Below, one piece after another: positions 37,566 through 47,009 of a DNA stretch of 64,000 bases (the first letter of the stretch is position 1; every line of letters starts with the position of its first letter). The position numbers and the translations under genes are program-made. The notes under the pieces were generated by a model. It worked only from the letters and a program-made list of their open reading frames with translations. It was not told where the DNA came from and ran no database searches. The DNA comes from Ancylobacter sp. IITR112 (GTDB lineage Bacteria; Pseudomonadota; Alphaproteobacteria; Rhizobiales; Xanthobacteraceae), in contig NZ_JBGCUS010000001.1 in assembly GCF_041415945.1 (NCBI RefSeq), positions 2,790,001 through 2,854,000 of the forward strand. Direction: 5' to 3'.

Positions 37566-39083
37566 ATGACGCACGACACCCCCGCCCCTTCCGCCCCCGC
37601 CGACGACGCCGCCAACGACAGCGCTGCCCTGTTCGAGACGCTGCTGTCGCTGCGCGCGGCGGTGATCGAGGAAGCCGCGCCGCTCATCGAGCGGTTCCGG
37701 CGCGAGGCCGGGCGCGAGGACGCGGCGCTCGACAATCTCGCCCATTACCTCGCCCTGCGCCGCCATGAGTTGCGCCCGCTGCAGCGGCAATTGATGCGGC
37801 GCGGGCTCTCCTCGCTCGGGCGGCTGGAAAGCCGGGTGCTGCCGACGCTCGACGCGGTGCTGGCGGCGCTTGCCGCCCTGTGTGGCCGGCCCGTTCCGTT
37901 CACGGCGCCCGACGAAGCCGCCTTCTTCGCCGGCGAGGCGCGTCTCGACAAAGCGGCCGTCGCCAGCCTCGGCTCGGAGCGGGAGGGGCGCTACACCCGC
38001 ATCATGGTCACGCTGCCAAGCGAGGCGGCGGATGACCCCGCCTTCACCCTCGCGCTGGCGCGGGCGGGCATGGATGTCGCCCGTATCAACTGCGCCCATG
38101 ATACCCCGCAGGCCTGGCGGCGGATGGCCGAACATGTGCGGACCGCCGGCGAAGCGGTGGGGAGGTCCATCACGCTGCTGATGGACATTGCCGGCCCGAA
38201 GATCCGTACCGGCGCCGTGCTGCCGATGCGCAAGGACAAGCCGTCCGGCCGCCTGCTGCCGGGCGACACGCTGCGCCTCGTCGCCGAGGGCGAGCCGCGC
38301 GTCGACGACGCCGCTCTGTTCAGCGCCGCCGTGTCGCTGCCCGAGATCGTCACCCGCCTCGCGGTCGGCCACCGCGTGCGCTATGACGACGGCAAGGTGG
38401 AAGCGGTGGTGGAGAGCGTACGCGAGGGCGAGGCGATCCTGCGCATTCTCCACACCCGCCCCGGCGGCACCAAGCTCAAGCCGGAGAAGGGCATCAACCT
38501 GCCCGACACCGCGCTCGGCCTCTCCCCGCTGACCGACAAGGACGATGCCGATCTCGCCACCGTCATCGAATGCGCCGATCTCATCGGCTATTCCTTCGTC
38601 AGCCGGCCGGAGGATCTCGACCTGCTCGACGCCGCCATCGCCCGCCACGGCGCCGGGCGCGAGCGCCCGCTCGGCCTGATGGCCAAGATCGAGCGGCCCG
38701 AGGCGGTGCGCAACCTGCCGGACCTGATCGCCCGCGCCGCCCGCTCCGGTGCGTTCAGCGTGATGATCGCGCGCGGCGACCTCGCCGCCGAGATCGGCTT
38801 CGAGCGGCTCGCCGAGATGCAGGAGGAATTGCTCTGGATCTGCGAGGCGGGCGCGGTGCCGTCGATCTGGGCGACGCAGGTGCTGGAGGATCTGGTGCGC
38901 GACGGCATTCCCTCGCGCGGCGAAATGACCGATGCCGCCATGGCCGCACGCGCCGAATGCGTCATGCTCAACAAGGGCCCGGCGGTGGTGGAGGCGGTGC
39001 AGTTGCTCGACCGGCTGCTCGGCCGCATGGCCGACCATCTCGACAAGAAGACCCCCACCCTGCGGGCGCTGCGCTCCTGGTAA
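37566..39083 (+). CDS. Pyruvate kinase-like protein without the C-terminal regulatory domain
   Basis: 505 residues. Residues about 1-138 are an all-helical extension rich in Ala, Arg and Leu with no pyruvate-kinase counterpart. The rest is a pyruvate kinase barrel: ARAGMDVARINCAHDTPQAW, LLMDIAGPKIRTG, the inserted beta-domain, LMAKIERPEAVRNL (active-site Lys-Ile-Glu), IARGDLAAEIG and IWATQVLEDLVRDGIPSRGE. The protein stops right after the barrel, so the allosteric C-domain is missing. Whether it makes pyruvate or has another role is open; the family is annotated simply as pyruvate kinase in rhizobia. It is divergent from ffh. Confidence 0.85.
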   Translation: MTHDTPAPSAPADDAANDSAALFETLLSLRAAVIEEAAPLIERFRREAGREDAALDNLAHYLALRRHELRPLQRQLMRRGLSSLGRLESRVLPTLDAVLAALAALCGRPVPFTAPDEAAFFAGEARLDKAAVASLGSEREGRYTRIMVTLPSEAADDPAFTLALARAGMDVARINCAHDTPQAWRRMAEHVRTAGEAVGRSITLLMDIAGPKIRTGAVLPMRKDKPSGRLLPGDTLRLVAEGEPRVDDAALFSAAVSLPEIVTRLAVGHRVRYDDGKVEAVVESVREGEAILRILHTRPGGTKLKPEKGINLPDTALGLSPLTDKDDADLATVIECADLIGYSFVSRPEDLDLLDAAIARHGAGRERPLGLMAKIERPEAVRNLPDLIARAARSGAFSVMIARGDLAAEIGFERLAEMQEELLWICEAGAVPSIWATQVLEDLVRDGIPSRGEMTDAAMAARAECVMLNKGPAVVEAVQLLDRLLGRMADHLDKKTPTLRALRSW

Positions 39084-39107
39084 GGCCGTCGCTCGCGTGG
39101 GCGGCGC

Positions 39108-39515
39108 TCACTGTCCGACGAGATAGTGGGCGCCCCACTCCGACGTCGGGATGGCGGCGCCGAGCGTGTAGCGGAAGCTCGTCACGTCGAGCCCGTCATG
39201 CGCCGTCTCGCATTCATAGGCGATGTGATACCAGGTGCCGCCCGAGCGCACCGCCGCACCGGGTGCCTTGATCTTCCAACCCTTCACCACGGGATCACGA
39301 TAAGCATAGGCGACGAGTTCGTCCGGGTGCATGCCCTTGCCGGCGCGCTGGACCTCGCCCATCGCCCGCGTGTTGCACACTTGCTCCACCCGCTCCGACG
39401 GCTCTAGCTTCATCATCTCGTCCTGGGTCGAGCGCGCCTGCGCTGCGGAAGCGGCCCCCACAGGCAGGGCGATGAGCGCGAGGAGAAGCGTGGCGGCGGG
39501 CGAGATGTGCGGCAT
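39108..39515 (-). CDS. DUF930 domain-containing exported protein
   Basis: 135 residues: signal peptide 1-25 (SPAATLLLALIALPVGAASA), then a DUF930-type domain (MMKLEPSERVEQVCNTRAMG, AYAYRDPVVKGWKIKAPGAA, GGTWYHIAYECETAHDGLDV, RYTLGAAIP). Two cysteines (VCNTR, YECET) may form a disulfide. Function unknown. A much longer frame extends upstream but is antisense to ccmC and discarded. It lies tail-to-tail with the pyruvate-kinase-like gene and head-to-head with ccmC. Confidence 0.82.
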   Translation of the reverse strand: MPHISPAATLLLALIALPVGAASAAQARSTQDEMMKLEPSERVEQVCNTRAMGEVQRAGKGMHPDELVAYAYRDPVVKGWKIKAPGAAVRSGGTWYHIAYECETAHDGLDVTSFRYTLGAAIPTSEWGAHYLVGQ

Positions 39516-39650
39516 AAGCGCTCGAATCCTGTTCGGTCGGTGACGCCCCCTTTCAATAGCGCAGATTTGGCGAGGCTGTGGCGTCACATCCGCGTTCCGA
39601 CACGGCCCGGGCGTGTTGCCGTGCGGCCAGCGGCGGATTAGAACCGCGCT

Positions 39651-40385
39651 ATGGCGCTGATGGACCTTGCCAACCCCACCCGCTTTCTCGCCCTTTCCGG
39701 GCGCGTGCTGCCATGGCTGTCCGGCCTTGCGCTGGCGACGCTGGCGCTCGGCTTCTTTCTCGCCTTCCGCGCCCCGGCCGACTACCAGCAGGGCGAGACG
39801 GTGAAGATCATGTACATCCACGTGCCTTTCGCGTGGCTCGCCATGTTCGGCTATTCCATGCTGGCGCTGTCCGCCCTCGGCATTCTGGTCTGGCGCCATC
39901 CGCTGGCGGATGTGGCGCACAAGGCGATGGCGCCCATCGGCGCGGTCTTCGCCTTTCTCTGTCTGTTCACCGGCTCGCTCTGGGGCCGGCCGATGTGGGG
40001 CACCTATTGGGTATGGGACGCCCGCCTCACTTCCATGCTGGTGCTGCTGCTGCTCTATCTCGGCCTCTTGGCGCTGCGCTCGGCGATCGAGGATCCCAAT
40101 CAGGCCGGGCGCGCGGCGGCGGTGCTCTCGCTGGTCGGCTTCGTCAATGTGCCCATCGTCAAATTCTCGGTCGACTGGTGGAACACGCTGCACCAGCCGG
40201 CCTCGGTGTTCCGCATGGACGGCCCGACCATCCATTCCAGCCTGCTCTGGCCGCTGCTGATCTGTGCGATCGGCTTCACCCTGCTGATGCTGGCTTTGCA
40301 CATGGCGGCGATGCGCAACGAAATCTACCGCCGCCGCCTGCGCGTGCTGGAAGCGCGCGCCGCCGCCGAGGCTGCCTATGCGTGA
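39651..40385 (+). CDS. ccmC: Haem exporter / cytochrome c maturation protein CcmC
   Basis: Six-helix membrane protein (244 residues) that presents haem to CcmE. The tryptophan-rich haem motif WGTYWVWDARLTSMLVL is present (about 120-136) and periplasmic histidines flank it (HVPFAWLAMFGYSML; NTLHQPASVFRMDGPTIHSS). It starts the ccmC-ccmD-ccmG cluster. The ABC-transporter genes ccmA and ccmB, which usually stand just upstream, are absent from the window. Confidence 0.95.
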   Translation: MALMDLANPTRFLALSGRVLPWLSGLALATLALGFFLAFRAPADYQQGETVKIMYIHVPFAWLAMFGYSMLALSALGILVWRHPLADVAHKAMAPIGAVFAFLCLFTGSLWGRPMWGTYWVWDARLTSMLVLLLLYLGLLALRSAIEDPNQAGRAAAVLSLVGFVNVPIVKFSVDWWNTLHQPASVFRMDGPTIHSSLLWPLLICAIGFTLLMLALHMAAMRNEIYRRRLRVLEARAAAEAAYA

Positions 40386-40395
40386 GGCCCACTGA

Positions 40396-40566
40396 ATGCT
40401 CGGCGAGCACGGCTTCTTCATCCTTTCCTGCTACGCCATGAGCGCCGTCGCGCTCGGCGCCCTGGCGCTGTGGATCGTGGTCGATGGCCGCTCCGTGCGC
40501 CGCCGGCTGGAGGAGATGGACGCGCGTGGCGTACGCCGCCGCTCGGCCGGACGCACCGAGGCATGA
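40396..40566 (+). CDS. ccmD: Haem exporter protein CcmD
   Basis: 56-residue membrane peptide MLGEHGFFILSCYAMSAVAL then GALALWIVVDG and a basic tail RSVRRRLEEMDARGVRRR. CcmD stabilises the CcmABC complex and releases haem-loaded CcmE. It starts 10 bases after ccmC and overlaps the ccmG start by four bases (ATGA at 40563-40566). Confidence 0.85.
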   Translation: MLGEHGFFILSCYAMSAVALGALALWIVVDGRSVRRRLEEMDARGVRRRSAGRTEA

Positions 40567-41186
40567 ACACCCCGCCCGAGACTTCCCCGCCCGAGACTTC
40601 GCCTCCGCCCCCAGCGGGCAGATCCGGCCGCCGGCTGCTGGTGCTGCTGCCGCTCGTCGCCTTTCTGGCTCTGGCCGGGCTGTTCTACGGCCGGCTGTTC
40701 TCCGGCGATCCCTCGCGCGTGCCGTCCGCCCTGATCGGCCGTCCGGCGCCGACGCTCGATCTGCCGCCGCTGGAAGGACTGACGCGCGACGGCCAGCCGG
40801 TGCCGGGCCTCACCTCCGGCGCGCTCAAGGGCGAGGTGACGGTGCTGAACGTGTTCGCTTCCTGGTGCGTGCCCTGCCGCGACGAGCATCCTTTCCTGGT
40901 CGAGCTGTCGCAGATGCCGGGCTTCCGTCTCGTCGGGCTGAACTACAAGGACGATGCCGGCAATGCCCGCCGCTTCCTCGGCCGCTTCGGCAACCCCTAT
41001 GCGGCGGTGGGCGTCGACGCAAATGGGCGCACCGCGATCGACTGGGGCGTCTATGGCGTGCCGGAAACCTTCGTCATCGGCAAGGACGGGCGCATCGCCT
41101 ATAAGTTCATCGGCCCGCTCGACGCGGAAGGCCTGAAGACGCGCCTCCTGCCGGAAATCGAGAAGGCGAAGGCGGCGGCGCCGTAG
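40563..41186 (+). CDS. ccmG: Thiol:disulfide interchange protein CcmG/DsbE
   Basis: Membrane-anchored periplasmic thioredoxin that keeps apocytochrome cysteines reduced. 207 residues: Pro-rich N-terminus, membrane anchor (LLVLLPLVAFLALAGLFYG, about 25-43), RPAPTLDLPPLEGL, the active-site FASWCVPCRDEHPF (Cys-X-X-Cys), and WGVYGVPETFVIGKDGRIAY with the cis-proline. ATG 40563 overlaps ccmD. Confidence 0.94.
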   Translation: MNTPPETSPPETSPPPPAGRSGRRLLVLLPLVAFLALAGLFYGRLFSGDPSRVPSALIGRPAPTLDLPPLEGLTRDGQPVPGLTSGALKGEVTVLNVFASWCVPCRDEHPFLVELSQMPGFRLVGLNYKDDAGNARRFLGRFGNPYAAVGVDANGRTAIDWGVYGVPETFVIGKDGRIAYKFIGPLDAEGLKTRLLPEIEKAKAAAP

Positions 41187-41230
41187 AGCTTCCTGCATTC
41201 CGGCGGCGATCGTGGCAGGCGAAAGCCCCT

Positions 41231-41719
41231 TCAGTTCCGCTCGTCCGGCAGCACGGGCAGCGGCAGCACCTCAATGCCATCCTCGATCAGCGCGCGCACC
41301 TCCTCCGGGTCCGCCTCGCCGCGAATGGCGCGCCTTTCCTCCTCGCCCTCATGCATGCGGCGGGCGCGGGTGGCGAATTCGTCGCCGACATCGACGGAAT
41401 GGGCGACGACCTGGTCGCGCACGGCCCGCAGCAGGGCCCGCAATTGCTGTTCCTTCTCCGACATCAGCGCGACCGGCGCGGGAGCCTCTGCCGCCACATC
41501 GACGGATTCGGGCGTCACGCTTTCTGCGGGCGCCTCGACCGCGAATTTGCGGGTGCCGCGCCCCAGCGCCGGCGCCATCAGCGCCTTTTCCACCTCCGCC
41601 GAGCCGCAGAGCGGACAAGTGACGAGTTCCTGCGCACGCTGCGCATCGTAGGCGGCGGAATCGCGGAACCAGCTTTCGAAACTGTGTTCTTTCTCGCAGG
41701 ACAGGCGATAGAGGATCAT
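41231..41719 (-). CDS. DUF1178 family protein
   Basis: 162 residues with an N-terminal zinc-ribbon-like head: [20 protein letters not shown] and VTCPLCGSAEVEKALMAP (Cys at 8, then CPLC). The tail is acidic and Glu/Arg-rich (EVRALIEDGIEVLPLPVLPD). Function unknown; the family is almost always next to a nitrilase-like gene, as here, where its ATG overlaps the nitrilase stop (41716-41719). Confidence 0.88.
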   Translation of the reverse strand: MILYRLSCEKEHSFESWFRDSAAYDAQRAQELVTCPLCGSAEVEKALMAPALGRGTRKFAVEAPAESVTPESVDVAAEAPAPVALMSEKEQQLRALLRAVRDQVVAHSVDVGDEFATRARRMHEGEEERRAIRGEADPEEVRALIEDGIEVLPLPVLPDERN

Positions 41720-42630
41720 GCCGCGCCACCGGAGACGAGGTGCAGCCGGCTCTGGTCGGCCGGCATCACCAGTTCGAAGCGCCGCCCGTTCGACAGCGAC
41801 GGAATCCGCCCGCGCACCCTGGCAACCTCGGCAGGGTCGATCTCGGCGGCGATGATGCCGGGTTCGCTGCCGCCTTCGGCGAGAATCGTGCCCCAGGGGT
41901 CGATGATGAGGCTGTGGCCGAAGGTCTTGCGGCCATTCTCATGCGTGCCGCCCTGCGCCGCGGCGAGCACGAAGCAGCCGGTCTCGATGGCGCGGGCGCG
42001 CAGCAGAATATGCCAATGCGCCTCGCCGGTGGACTGGGTGAAGGCGGCCGGCGCGGCGATCATCCCCGCGCCCGCCTCTGCCAGCGCACGGAACAGCGCC
42101 GGGAAGCGCAGATCGTAGCAGATGGTCAGGCCGAGCCGGATCTGTGGCAGGTCCGCGACAATGGCGAGTTCGCCCGGCCGGTAGGCGGCGGACTCGCGGT
42201 AAACATCGCCATTGGGCAGGTCGACATCGAACATGTGGATCTTGTCGTAGCGGGCGGCGATGCTGCCATCGGGGGCGAGCAGATAGGAGCGGTTGGCCGC
42301 CCGATGCTCGCTCGCCCGCACGGCGAGCGAGCCGATATGCAGATGCACATTCAGTTCGGCGGCGAGCGCCCGGAAAGCGGCCAGCGCCGGATCGTCCTCT
42401 TCCGCATGCAGCACCCTGAACAGCGCCTCGCGGTTTTCTTCCATCGTGCCGGTCATCTCCGGCGTCTGGATGTAGCTCGCCCCCTCGGCCGCCGCCCGGC
42501 GAATGAGCGCGGAAGCCGCCGCGACATTGGCCGCGACATCCTTGGCGGTACGCATCTGGATGAGCGCGGCGCGGAACGGGGCACCGAGCGGGGGAGTGCC
42601 GGCAGGGACGGCGGGGTCGGAGGTGGTCAT
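41716..42630 (-). CDS. Carbon-nitrogen hydrolase (nitrilase superfamily)
   Basis: 304 residues with the nitrilase-superfamily triad: Glu in [19 protein letters not shown], Lys in [14 protein letters not shown], and Cys in [18 protein letters not shown]. The sequence resembles the Nit/omega-amidase and deaminated-glutathione amidase branch, so removal of a damaged glutathione derivative is the most plausible role (family inference). It is in the run comF-grxC-nitrilase-DUF1178, 27 bases after grxC. Confidence 0.9.
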   Translation of the reverse strand: MTTSDPAVPAGTPPLGAPFRAALIQMRTAKDVAANVAAASALIRRAAAEGASYIQTPEMTGTMEENREALFRVLHAEEDDPALAAFRALAAELNVHLHIGSLAVRASEHRAANRSYLLAPDGSIAARYDKIHMFDVDLPNGDVYRESAAYRPGELAIVADLPQIRLGLTICYDLRFPALFRALAEAGAGMIAAPAAFTQSTGEAHWHILLRARAIETGCFVLAAAQGGTHENGRKTFGHSLIIDPWGTILAEGGSEPGIIAAEIDPAEVARVRGRIPSLSNGRRFELVMPADQSRLHLVSGGAA

Positions 42631-42657
42631 GGTCGATATCTCAGGTGGAAGTCTCGC

Positions 42658-42915
42658 TCAGCTTGCCAGAAGCGCGTCGAGTTCGCCGGCCTCCTCAAGC
42701 GCGTAAAGATCGTCGCAACCGCCGACATGCCGTCCGTCGATGAAGATCTGCGGCACGCTGGTGCGCCCATTGGCACGGTTCGACATGGCCGAGCGCGCCA
42801 CCGGGTCGCCGGTGACATTGACCTCGGCATAGTCGACACCCTTGCGCCCGAGCAGCGTCTTGGCGGCATGGCAATAGGGACAGGTTGAGGTGGTGTAAAT
42901 CTCGATCTTCGCCAT
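42658..42915 (-). CDS. grxC: Glutaredoxin 3
   Basis: 85-residue dithiol glutaredoxin: MAKIEIYTTSTCPYCHAAKT with the CPYC active site (12-15), TSVPQIFIDGRHVGGCDDLY with the cis-proline and glutathione-binding GGCDD. Glutathione-dependent reduction of disulfides. It lies 48 bases after comF on the same strand. Confidence 0.96.
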   Translation of the reverse strand: MAKIEIYTTSTCPYCHAAKTLLGRKGVDYAEVNVTGDPVARSAMSNRANGRTSVPQIFIDGRHVGGCDDLYALEEAGELDALLAS

Positions 42916-42963
42916 AGGCTTGTCCTAACCGTCGGCCGCCTGGGCGGTCGTGATCCTGCTCGG

Positions 42964-43794
42964 TCATGATATGGGCGCGTCACCCCCATCAGCAACCCGC
43001 GCGAATACCAGAACGTCCACCTGACCCGCCCCGGCGCGCAGCAGCGCCTTGACGCAGGCGTCGATCGTCGCCCCTGTCGTGAGCACATCGTCCACAAGTA
43101 CCAGGCGCCGGCCCCGGAGCTCGCCCTTTGCCATCTCCGGCACGGCGAACGCACCCTGCACATTGCGCGCCCGCGCCGCCCGGTCGAGCCCCACCTGCGG
43201 GCGCGTCGCGCGCCGGCGCTCCAGCCATTCCGCCCGCACCGGGAGCCCGGTCGCGCGGCCGATCACCCCCGCCAGGGCCGCCGACTGGTTGAACCGCCGC
43301 CGCCACAGCCGCCCGCGATGCAGCGGCACGGGAATGAGCGCCTGCGCATCGGCCAATATATCCGCCCCGGCGCGCGCCATCATCCGCCCCATGGGCGGGG
43401 CGATATCCAGCCGGTCGGCATATTTCAGCGCGTGGATGAGATCGCGTGCCACCTCGCCAAAGGCAGCCACCGCCCGCGCCCGGCCATAGGCGGGCGGCGC
43501 ATCCCGGGCAGCGGGGGAAATCAGCGGCCCCTCGCCAAAGCCATAGGGCAACGGCGTGCCCAGCCGGTCGCAAAGGGGCGGCGCGATGAAGGCGAGCCGG
43601 CTCCAGCATGTCCCGCACAGGCACCCCGGTGTGTCCACCGCCGCCCGGCAAGCCATGCACACCGGCGGCAGCGCCACATCGACCAGCCCGCCCCACAGCC
43701 GCCCCGCCAGCGCGCGCAGCCGCGCCGCCCGCGCCGGCGGCAGCGCCTCCTCGTCGACGGTCGGTTCGCGGCTCAGCGGTTGCAACGTAACCAT
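42964..43794 (-). CDS. comF: ComF family phosphoribosyltransferase-like protein
   Basis: 276 residues: N-terminal zinc-finger-like cysteines (PPVCMACRAAVDTPGCLCGT), KYADRLDIAPPMGRMM, and a C-terminal PRTase signature LVLVDDVLTTGATIDACVKA. RRRFNQSAALAGVIGR is characteristic of ComF/GntX. Homologues take part in DNA uptake in naturally competent bacteria; the role in rhizobia is unknown. The ATG at 43792-43794 begins MVTLQPLSREP. Confidence 0.9.
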   Translation of the reverse strand: MVTLQPLSREPTVDEEALPPARAARLRALAGRLWGGLVDVALPPVCMACRAAVDTPGCLCGTCWSRLAFIAPPLCDRLGTPLPYGFGEGPLISPAARDAPPAYGRARAVAAFGEVARDLIHALKYADRLDIAPPMGRMMARAGADILADAQALIPVPLHRGRLWRRRFNQSAALAGVIGRATGLPVRAEWLERRRATRPQVGLDRAARARNVQGAFAVPEMAKGELRGRRLVLVDDVLTTGATIDACVKALLRAGAGQVDVLVFARVADGGDAPIS

Positions 43795-43905
43795 GCGCCA
43801 AGAGTAGCACAGTAGGGGGCGCCCCCAACCCGCCGCGACGGTGCGACCGTCCCGCCTTTGACCCGCCGGCGCCATCGCCCTATGGCTCTCACCGAGGAGC
43901 CTGCC

Positions 43906-44805
43906 ATGTCCGCTGACCCCACCGCCCCCTCGCCGCAGCGCGTGTTCGATCCCCTGGCGCTGGCCCTGCGCCGCCGCCGGGCGCAGAAGCTCGGCCCGGA
44001 GACCTTCCTGCTCGACCGGGTGGCGGAAGACCTGGTGGACCGCCTCAGCGCGGTCAAGCGGCGCTTCGATACGGTGGCCGATCTCGGCACCCCGACCCGC
44101 GCGCTGCGCGATGCGCTGGCGGACACCGGCATGGTGGGGAGCTATCACGCCTTCGGCCCGCAGGAACGGGCGGATGTCGATGCCGTCATCGACCCGGAAA
44201 TCCTGCCCTTCGCGCCGGCCTCGCTCGATCTCGTGGTCTCCGCCCTCGCCCTGCAGAGTATCAACGACCTGCCCGGCGTGCTGGCGCAGACCCGCCGGGC
44301 GCTGAAGCCCGACGGGCTAATGCTCGCCGGCTTCCTCGGCGGCAGCACGCTGGCCGAATTGCGCGAGGCCTTCGCCATTGCCGAGAGCGACACGCTGGGC
44401 GGCATCTCGCCGCGTGTCGCGCCCTTTGTCGAACTGCGCGATCTCGGCGGCCTGCTGCAGCGCGCCGGCCTCGCCTTGCCCGTCACCGATGTCGACCGCG
44501 TGGTGGTGCGCTATGGCGACCCGCTGGCGCTGCTGCACGATCTGCGCCGCATGGGCGCGGCCAACCCCCTGGCCGATCGGCGCCGCGCGCCGCTGCTGAA
44601 GAAGACGCTGGTGCGGCTGTTCGAGGTCTATGCCGAACGCTTCGCCGATCCGGACGGGCGCCTGCGCGCCACCTTCGAGATCGTGTGGGTTTCCGGCTGG
44701 GCGCCGCACGAAAGCCAGCAGAAGCCGCTCCGGCCCGGTTCCGCCAAGACAAGGCTGGCGGACGCGCTCAATGTGCCGGAAGGCAAGCTGCCCGGGGGCG
44801 GGTAG
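43906..44805 (+). CDS. SAM-dependent methyltransferase, BioC/NDUFAF5-like
   Basis: 299 residues. Motifs: RVFDPLALALRRRRAQKLGP, ERVAEDLVDRL-like FLLDRVAEDLVDRLSAVKRR, a degenerate SAM motif I DTVADLGTPTRALRDAL, SLDLVVSALALQSINDLPGV and GFLGGSTLAELREAF. This pattern matches the alphaproteobacterial homologues of NDUFAF5, which in mitochondria hydroxylates an arginine of complex I subunit NDUFS7, and is related to BioC. GGAG seven bases upstream supports ATG 43906 over two earlier in-frame ATGs. It is divergent from comF, a usual arrangement. Confidence 0.85.
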   Translation: MSADPTAPSPQRVFDPLALALRRRRAQKLGPETFLLDRVAEDLVDRLSAVKRRFDTVADLGTPTRALRDALADTGMVGSYHAFGPQERADVDAVIDPEILPFAPASLDLVVSALALQSINDLPGVLAQTRRALKPDGLMLAGFLGGSTLAELREAFAIAESDTLGGISPRVAPFVELRDLGGLLQRAGLALPVTDVDRVVVRYGDPLALLHDLRRMGAANPLADRRRAPLLKKTLVRLFEVYAERFADPDGRLRATFEIVWVSGWAPHESQQKPLRPGSAKTRLADALNVPEGKLPGGG

Positions 44806-44849
44806 CGCCGACCACGCCGGCCGCCGCCTACACGTGCCGCCGCTCGCGC

Positions 44850-45260
44850 CTAGCGCCCCGGCCCCAGCAGGTCGAGCAGCACCGGGATCAGCGGCTCGTC
44901 CGCCGGCGGCATGGGATAATCGCGCAGCCGGCCCGGCTTCACCCAGGCGAGGCGCTGGCCTTCGCGGCCCTGCACCTGCCCGTCCCACCGCCGGCAGACC
45001 CACAGCGGCATCAGCAGTTGAAAGCTCTCATAGGTATGGCTGGCGAAGCTGAGCGGGGCGAGGCACGGCTCCCGCACCGTGATGCCGAGTTCCTCGGCGA
45101 GTTCCCGGATCAGGCACTCCTCCGGCCGCTCGCCGGGCTCCACCTTGCCACCGGGAAACTCCCACAACCCGGCGAGTTGCTTGCCCGCCGGACGTTCGGT
45201 CAGCAGCACGCGGCCATCGGCGTCGATGAGCGCCGCAGCGGCGACGAGAACGAGTTTCAT
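44850..45260 (-). CDS. mutT: 8-oxo-dGTP diphosphatase MutT
   Basis: Nudix hydrolase that removes oxidised dGTP. The 136 residues contain the complete Nudix box GGKVEPGERPEECLIRELAE plus ELGI (GX5EX7REUXEEXGU) and the preceding LLTERPAGKQLAGLWEFP. It begins 19 bases after argJ on the same strand. The start ATG is at 45258-45260; the 17-residue in-frame extension overlaps argJ. Confidence 0.93.
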   Translation of the reverse strand: MKLVLVAAAALIDADGRVLLTERPAGKQLAGLWEFPGGKVEPGERPEECLIRELAEELGITVREPCLAPLSFASHTYESFQLLMPLWVCRRWDGQVQGREGQRLAWVKPGRLRDYPMPPADEPLIPVLLDLLGPGR

Positions 45261-45279
45261 GCCGCTTGCCCCGGGCCGC

Positions 45280-46518
45280 TCACGAACGGTAATCGCCGTT
45301 GATGGCGACATATTCCTTTGTGAGGTCGCAGGTCATAACCCGGTCGGCGCCCCGGCCGAGGCCGAGATCGACGGCGATGTCGATCACGTCGTTCTTCATA
45401 TAGGCGGAGACTTCCGCCTCGTCATAGGCCGGATCGCGCGCGCCTTCATGCGCCACGCGGATGCCGCCGAAGGAGATGGAGAGCCGGTCGCGCTCCGCTG
45501 GCTCGCCGGCCTTGCCCACCGCCATGACGATGCGGCCCCAATTGGCGTCCTCGCCGGCCACCGCCGTCTTCACCAGCGGCGAATTGGCGATCGACATGGC
45601 GATGCGCCGGGCGGAGCGCTTGGAGGTGGCGCCGGTGACATGGATCTTCACCAGCTTGCGCGCACCCTCGCCATCGCGCGCCACCTGCTCGGCAAGGTCA
45701 GCCAGCACGCCGGTGAGCGCCTTGCGGAAGCGGGCGAGGCGCGGGTCCTTCGCATCGGTGATCTGCGGCGCACCGGAGGCGCCGGTGGCGAACAGCATCA
45801 GCGTGTCCGAGGTGGAAGTGTCGCCGTCGATTGTGACGGCGTTGAAACTGTCGACCACGCCCTTGAAGAGCAGGGCCTGCAGCGCCGGCGCCGCGATGGC
45901 GGCATCGGTGAAGACGAAGGAGAGCATGGTCGCCATGTCCGGCGCGATCATGCCCGCGCCCTTGGCGATGCCGGCGATGGTCACCTCCACGCCGTCGATC
46001 TTGACCTTGGCGGTCGCGAGCTTGGGGAAGGTGTCGGTGGTCATGATCGCCTTGGCCGGCTCGATCCACGGCAAGGGCGCAAGCCGTGTCGCCGTCTCTT
46101 CCAGCACACCCTCGAATTTGCTGGCATCGAGCGGCTCGCCGATCACTCCGGTGGAGGCGAGATAGATTTCCTCCTCGCGGCAGCCGAGCGCCTTGGCCGC
46201 GATTTTGGCGGTCAGCGCGGTCGATTCCCGGCCCTTGGCGCCGGTGAAGGCGTTGGCATTGCCGGAATTCACCACCAGCGCCCGCGCCGTGCCGTGAGCG
46301 AGATTGGCGCGGCACCACTCGACCGGCGCCGAGGGGCATTTGGACCGGGTGAACACGCCGGCCACCGTTGTGCCTTCGTCCAGCGTCAGCAGCAGCACAT
46401 CTGTGCGGCCCTTATAGCGGATACCCGCCTCGGCGGTAGCAAACCGCACCCCGGCGACGGGGCCGACATCTGGCGTGACGGTGGGAGCAAGCGGAGACAC
46501 GGGAGCGGCGTGGGCCAT
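45280..46518 (-). CDS. argJ: Bifunctional glutamate N-acetyltransferase / amino-acid acetyltransferase ArgJ
   Basis: Recycles the acetyl group in arginine synthesis. The 412-residue precursor self-cleaves at the conserved threonine in [20 protein letters not shown]; the position usually Asn before MATML is Asp here. Other motifs: [33 protein letters not shown] and [13 protein letters not shown]. It ends with NGDYRS. argJ usually lies directly beside the parvulin/secA pair in this order; here about 11.8 kb intervene. Confidence 0.95.
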   Translation of the reverse strand: MAHAAPVSPLAPTVTPDVGPVAGVRFATAEAGIRYKGRTDVLLLTLDEGTTVAGVFTRSKCPSAPVEWCRANLAHGTARALVVNSGNANAFTGAKGRESTALTAKIAAKALGCREEEIYLASTGVIGEPLDASKFEGVLEETATRLAPLPWIEPAKAIMTTDTFPKLATAKVKIDGVEVTIAGIAKGAGMIAPDMATMLSFVFTDAAIAAPALQALLFKGVVDSFNAVTIDGDTSTSDTLMLFATGASGAPQITDAKDPRLARFRKALTGVLADLAEQVARDGEGARKLVKIHVTGATSKRSARRIAMSIANSPLVKTAVAGEDANWGRIVMAVGKAGEPAERDRLSISFGGIRVAHEGARDPAYDEAEVSAYMKNDVIDIAVDLGLGRGADRVMTCDLTKEYVAINGDYRS

Positions 46519-47009
46519 GGCGGCAACTCGATCGCGGGACAAGGGCGCCAAGGATGTGCCCGAGAAGCACAACATCCGCAAGACGAGGCGAGGCGGAAGC
46601 CGAGCCGCCGCTCAACGTTGGCGGTGCGTGGGGAAGCAGCGGGCTCGGACGACCGGCGGTTGATCGCCGGCACCGTCCAGCGGCGCGGGAGCGGCAGGCG
46701 CTTGCGTGGCAACACCTCCGGACACGCTGCCAGACGATCGCCGGCTTCAGCCGCAAGAGCCGGCACGACGCCTGGCGGGGCAGGTTTTGTGTCCGGTATG
46801 CCTGAAAGCTCGGATCAGGTTATTCCCCGGCATCGCGACGCGGGCGCCGTCGGCCGGCGCGCCATGCGTCTGTTGTTCCGCGGCAGCGATTTGCACCGAC
46901 GGGCAAGCCGCCACGGCGAACGAGCCGGAGGCTTCGCCGCCACGCCGTCATCGCGGCGGCCTTCGTTTATTGCTGTAACCGGGCGTCCCCAAGGGTGGCC
47001 GCCACGGCC

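Noticed and set aside
37533..39038. A 501-codon frame antisense to the pyruvate-kinase-like gene
   Set aside because: Same antisense composition artefact; the plus strand has clear catalytic motifs.
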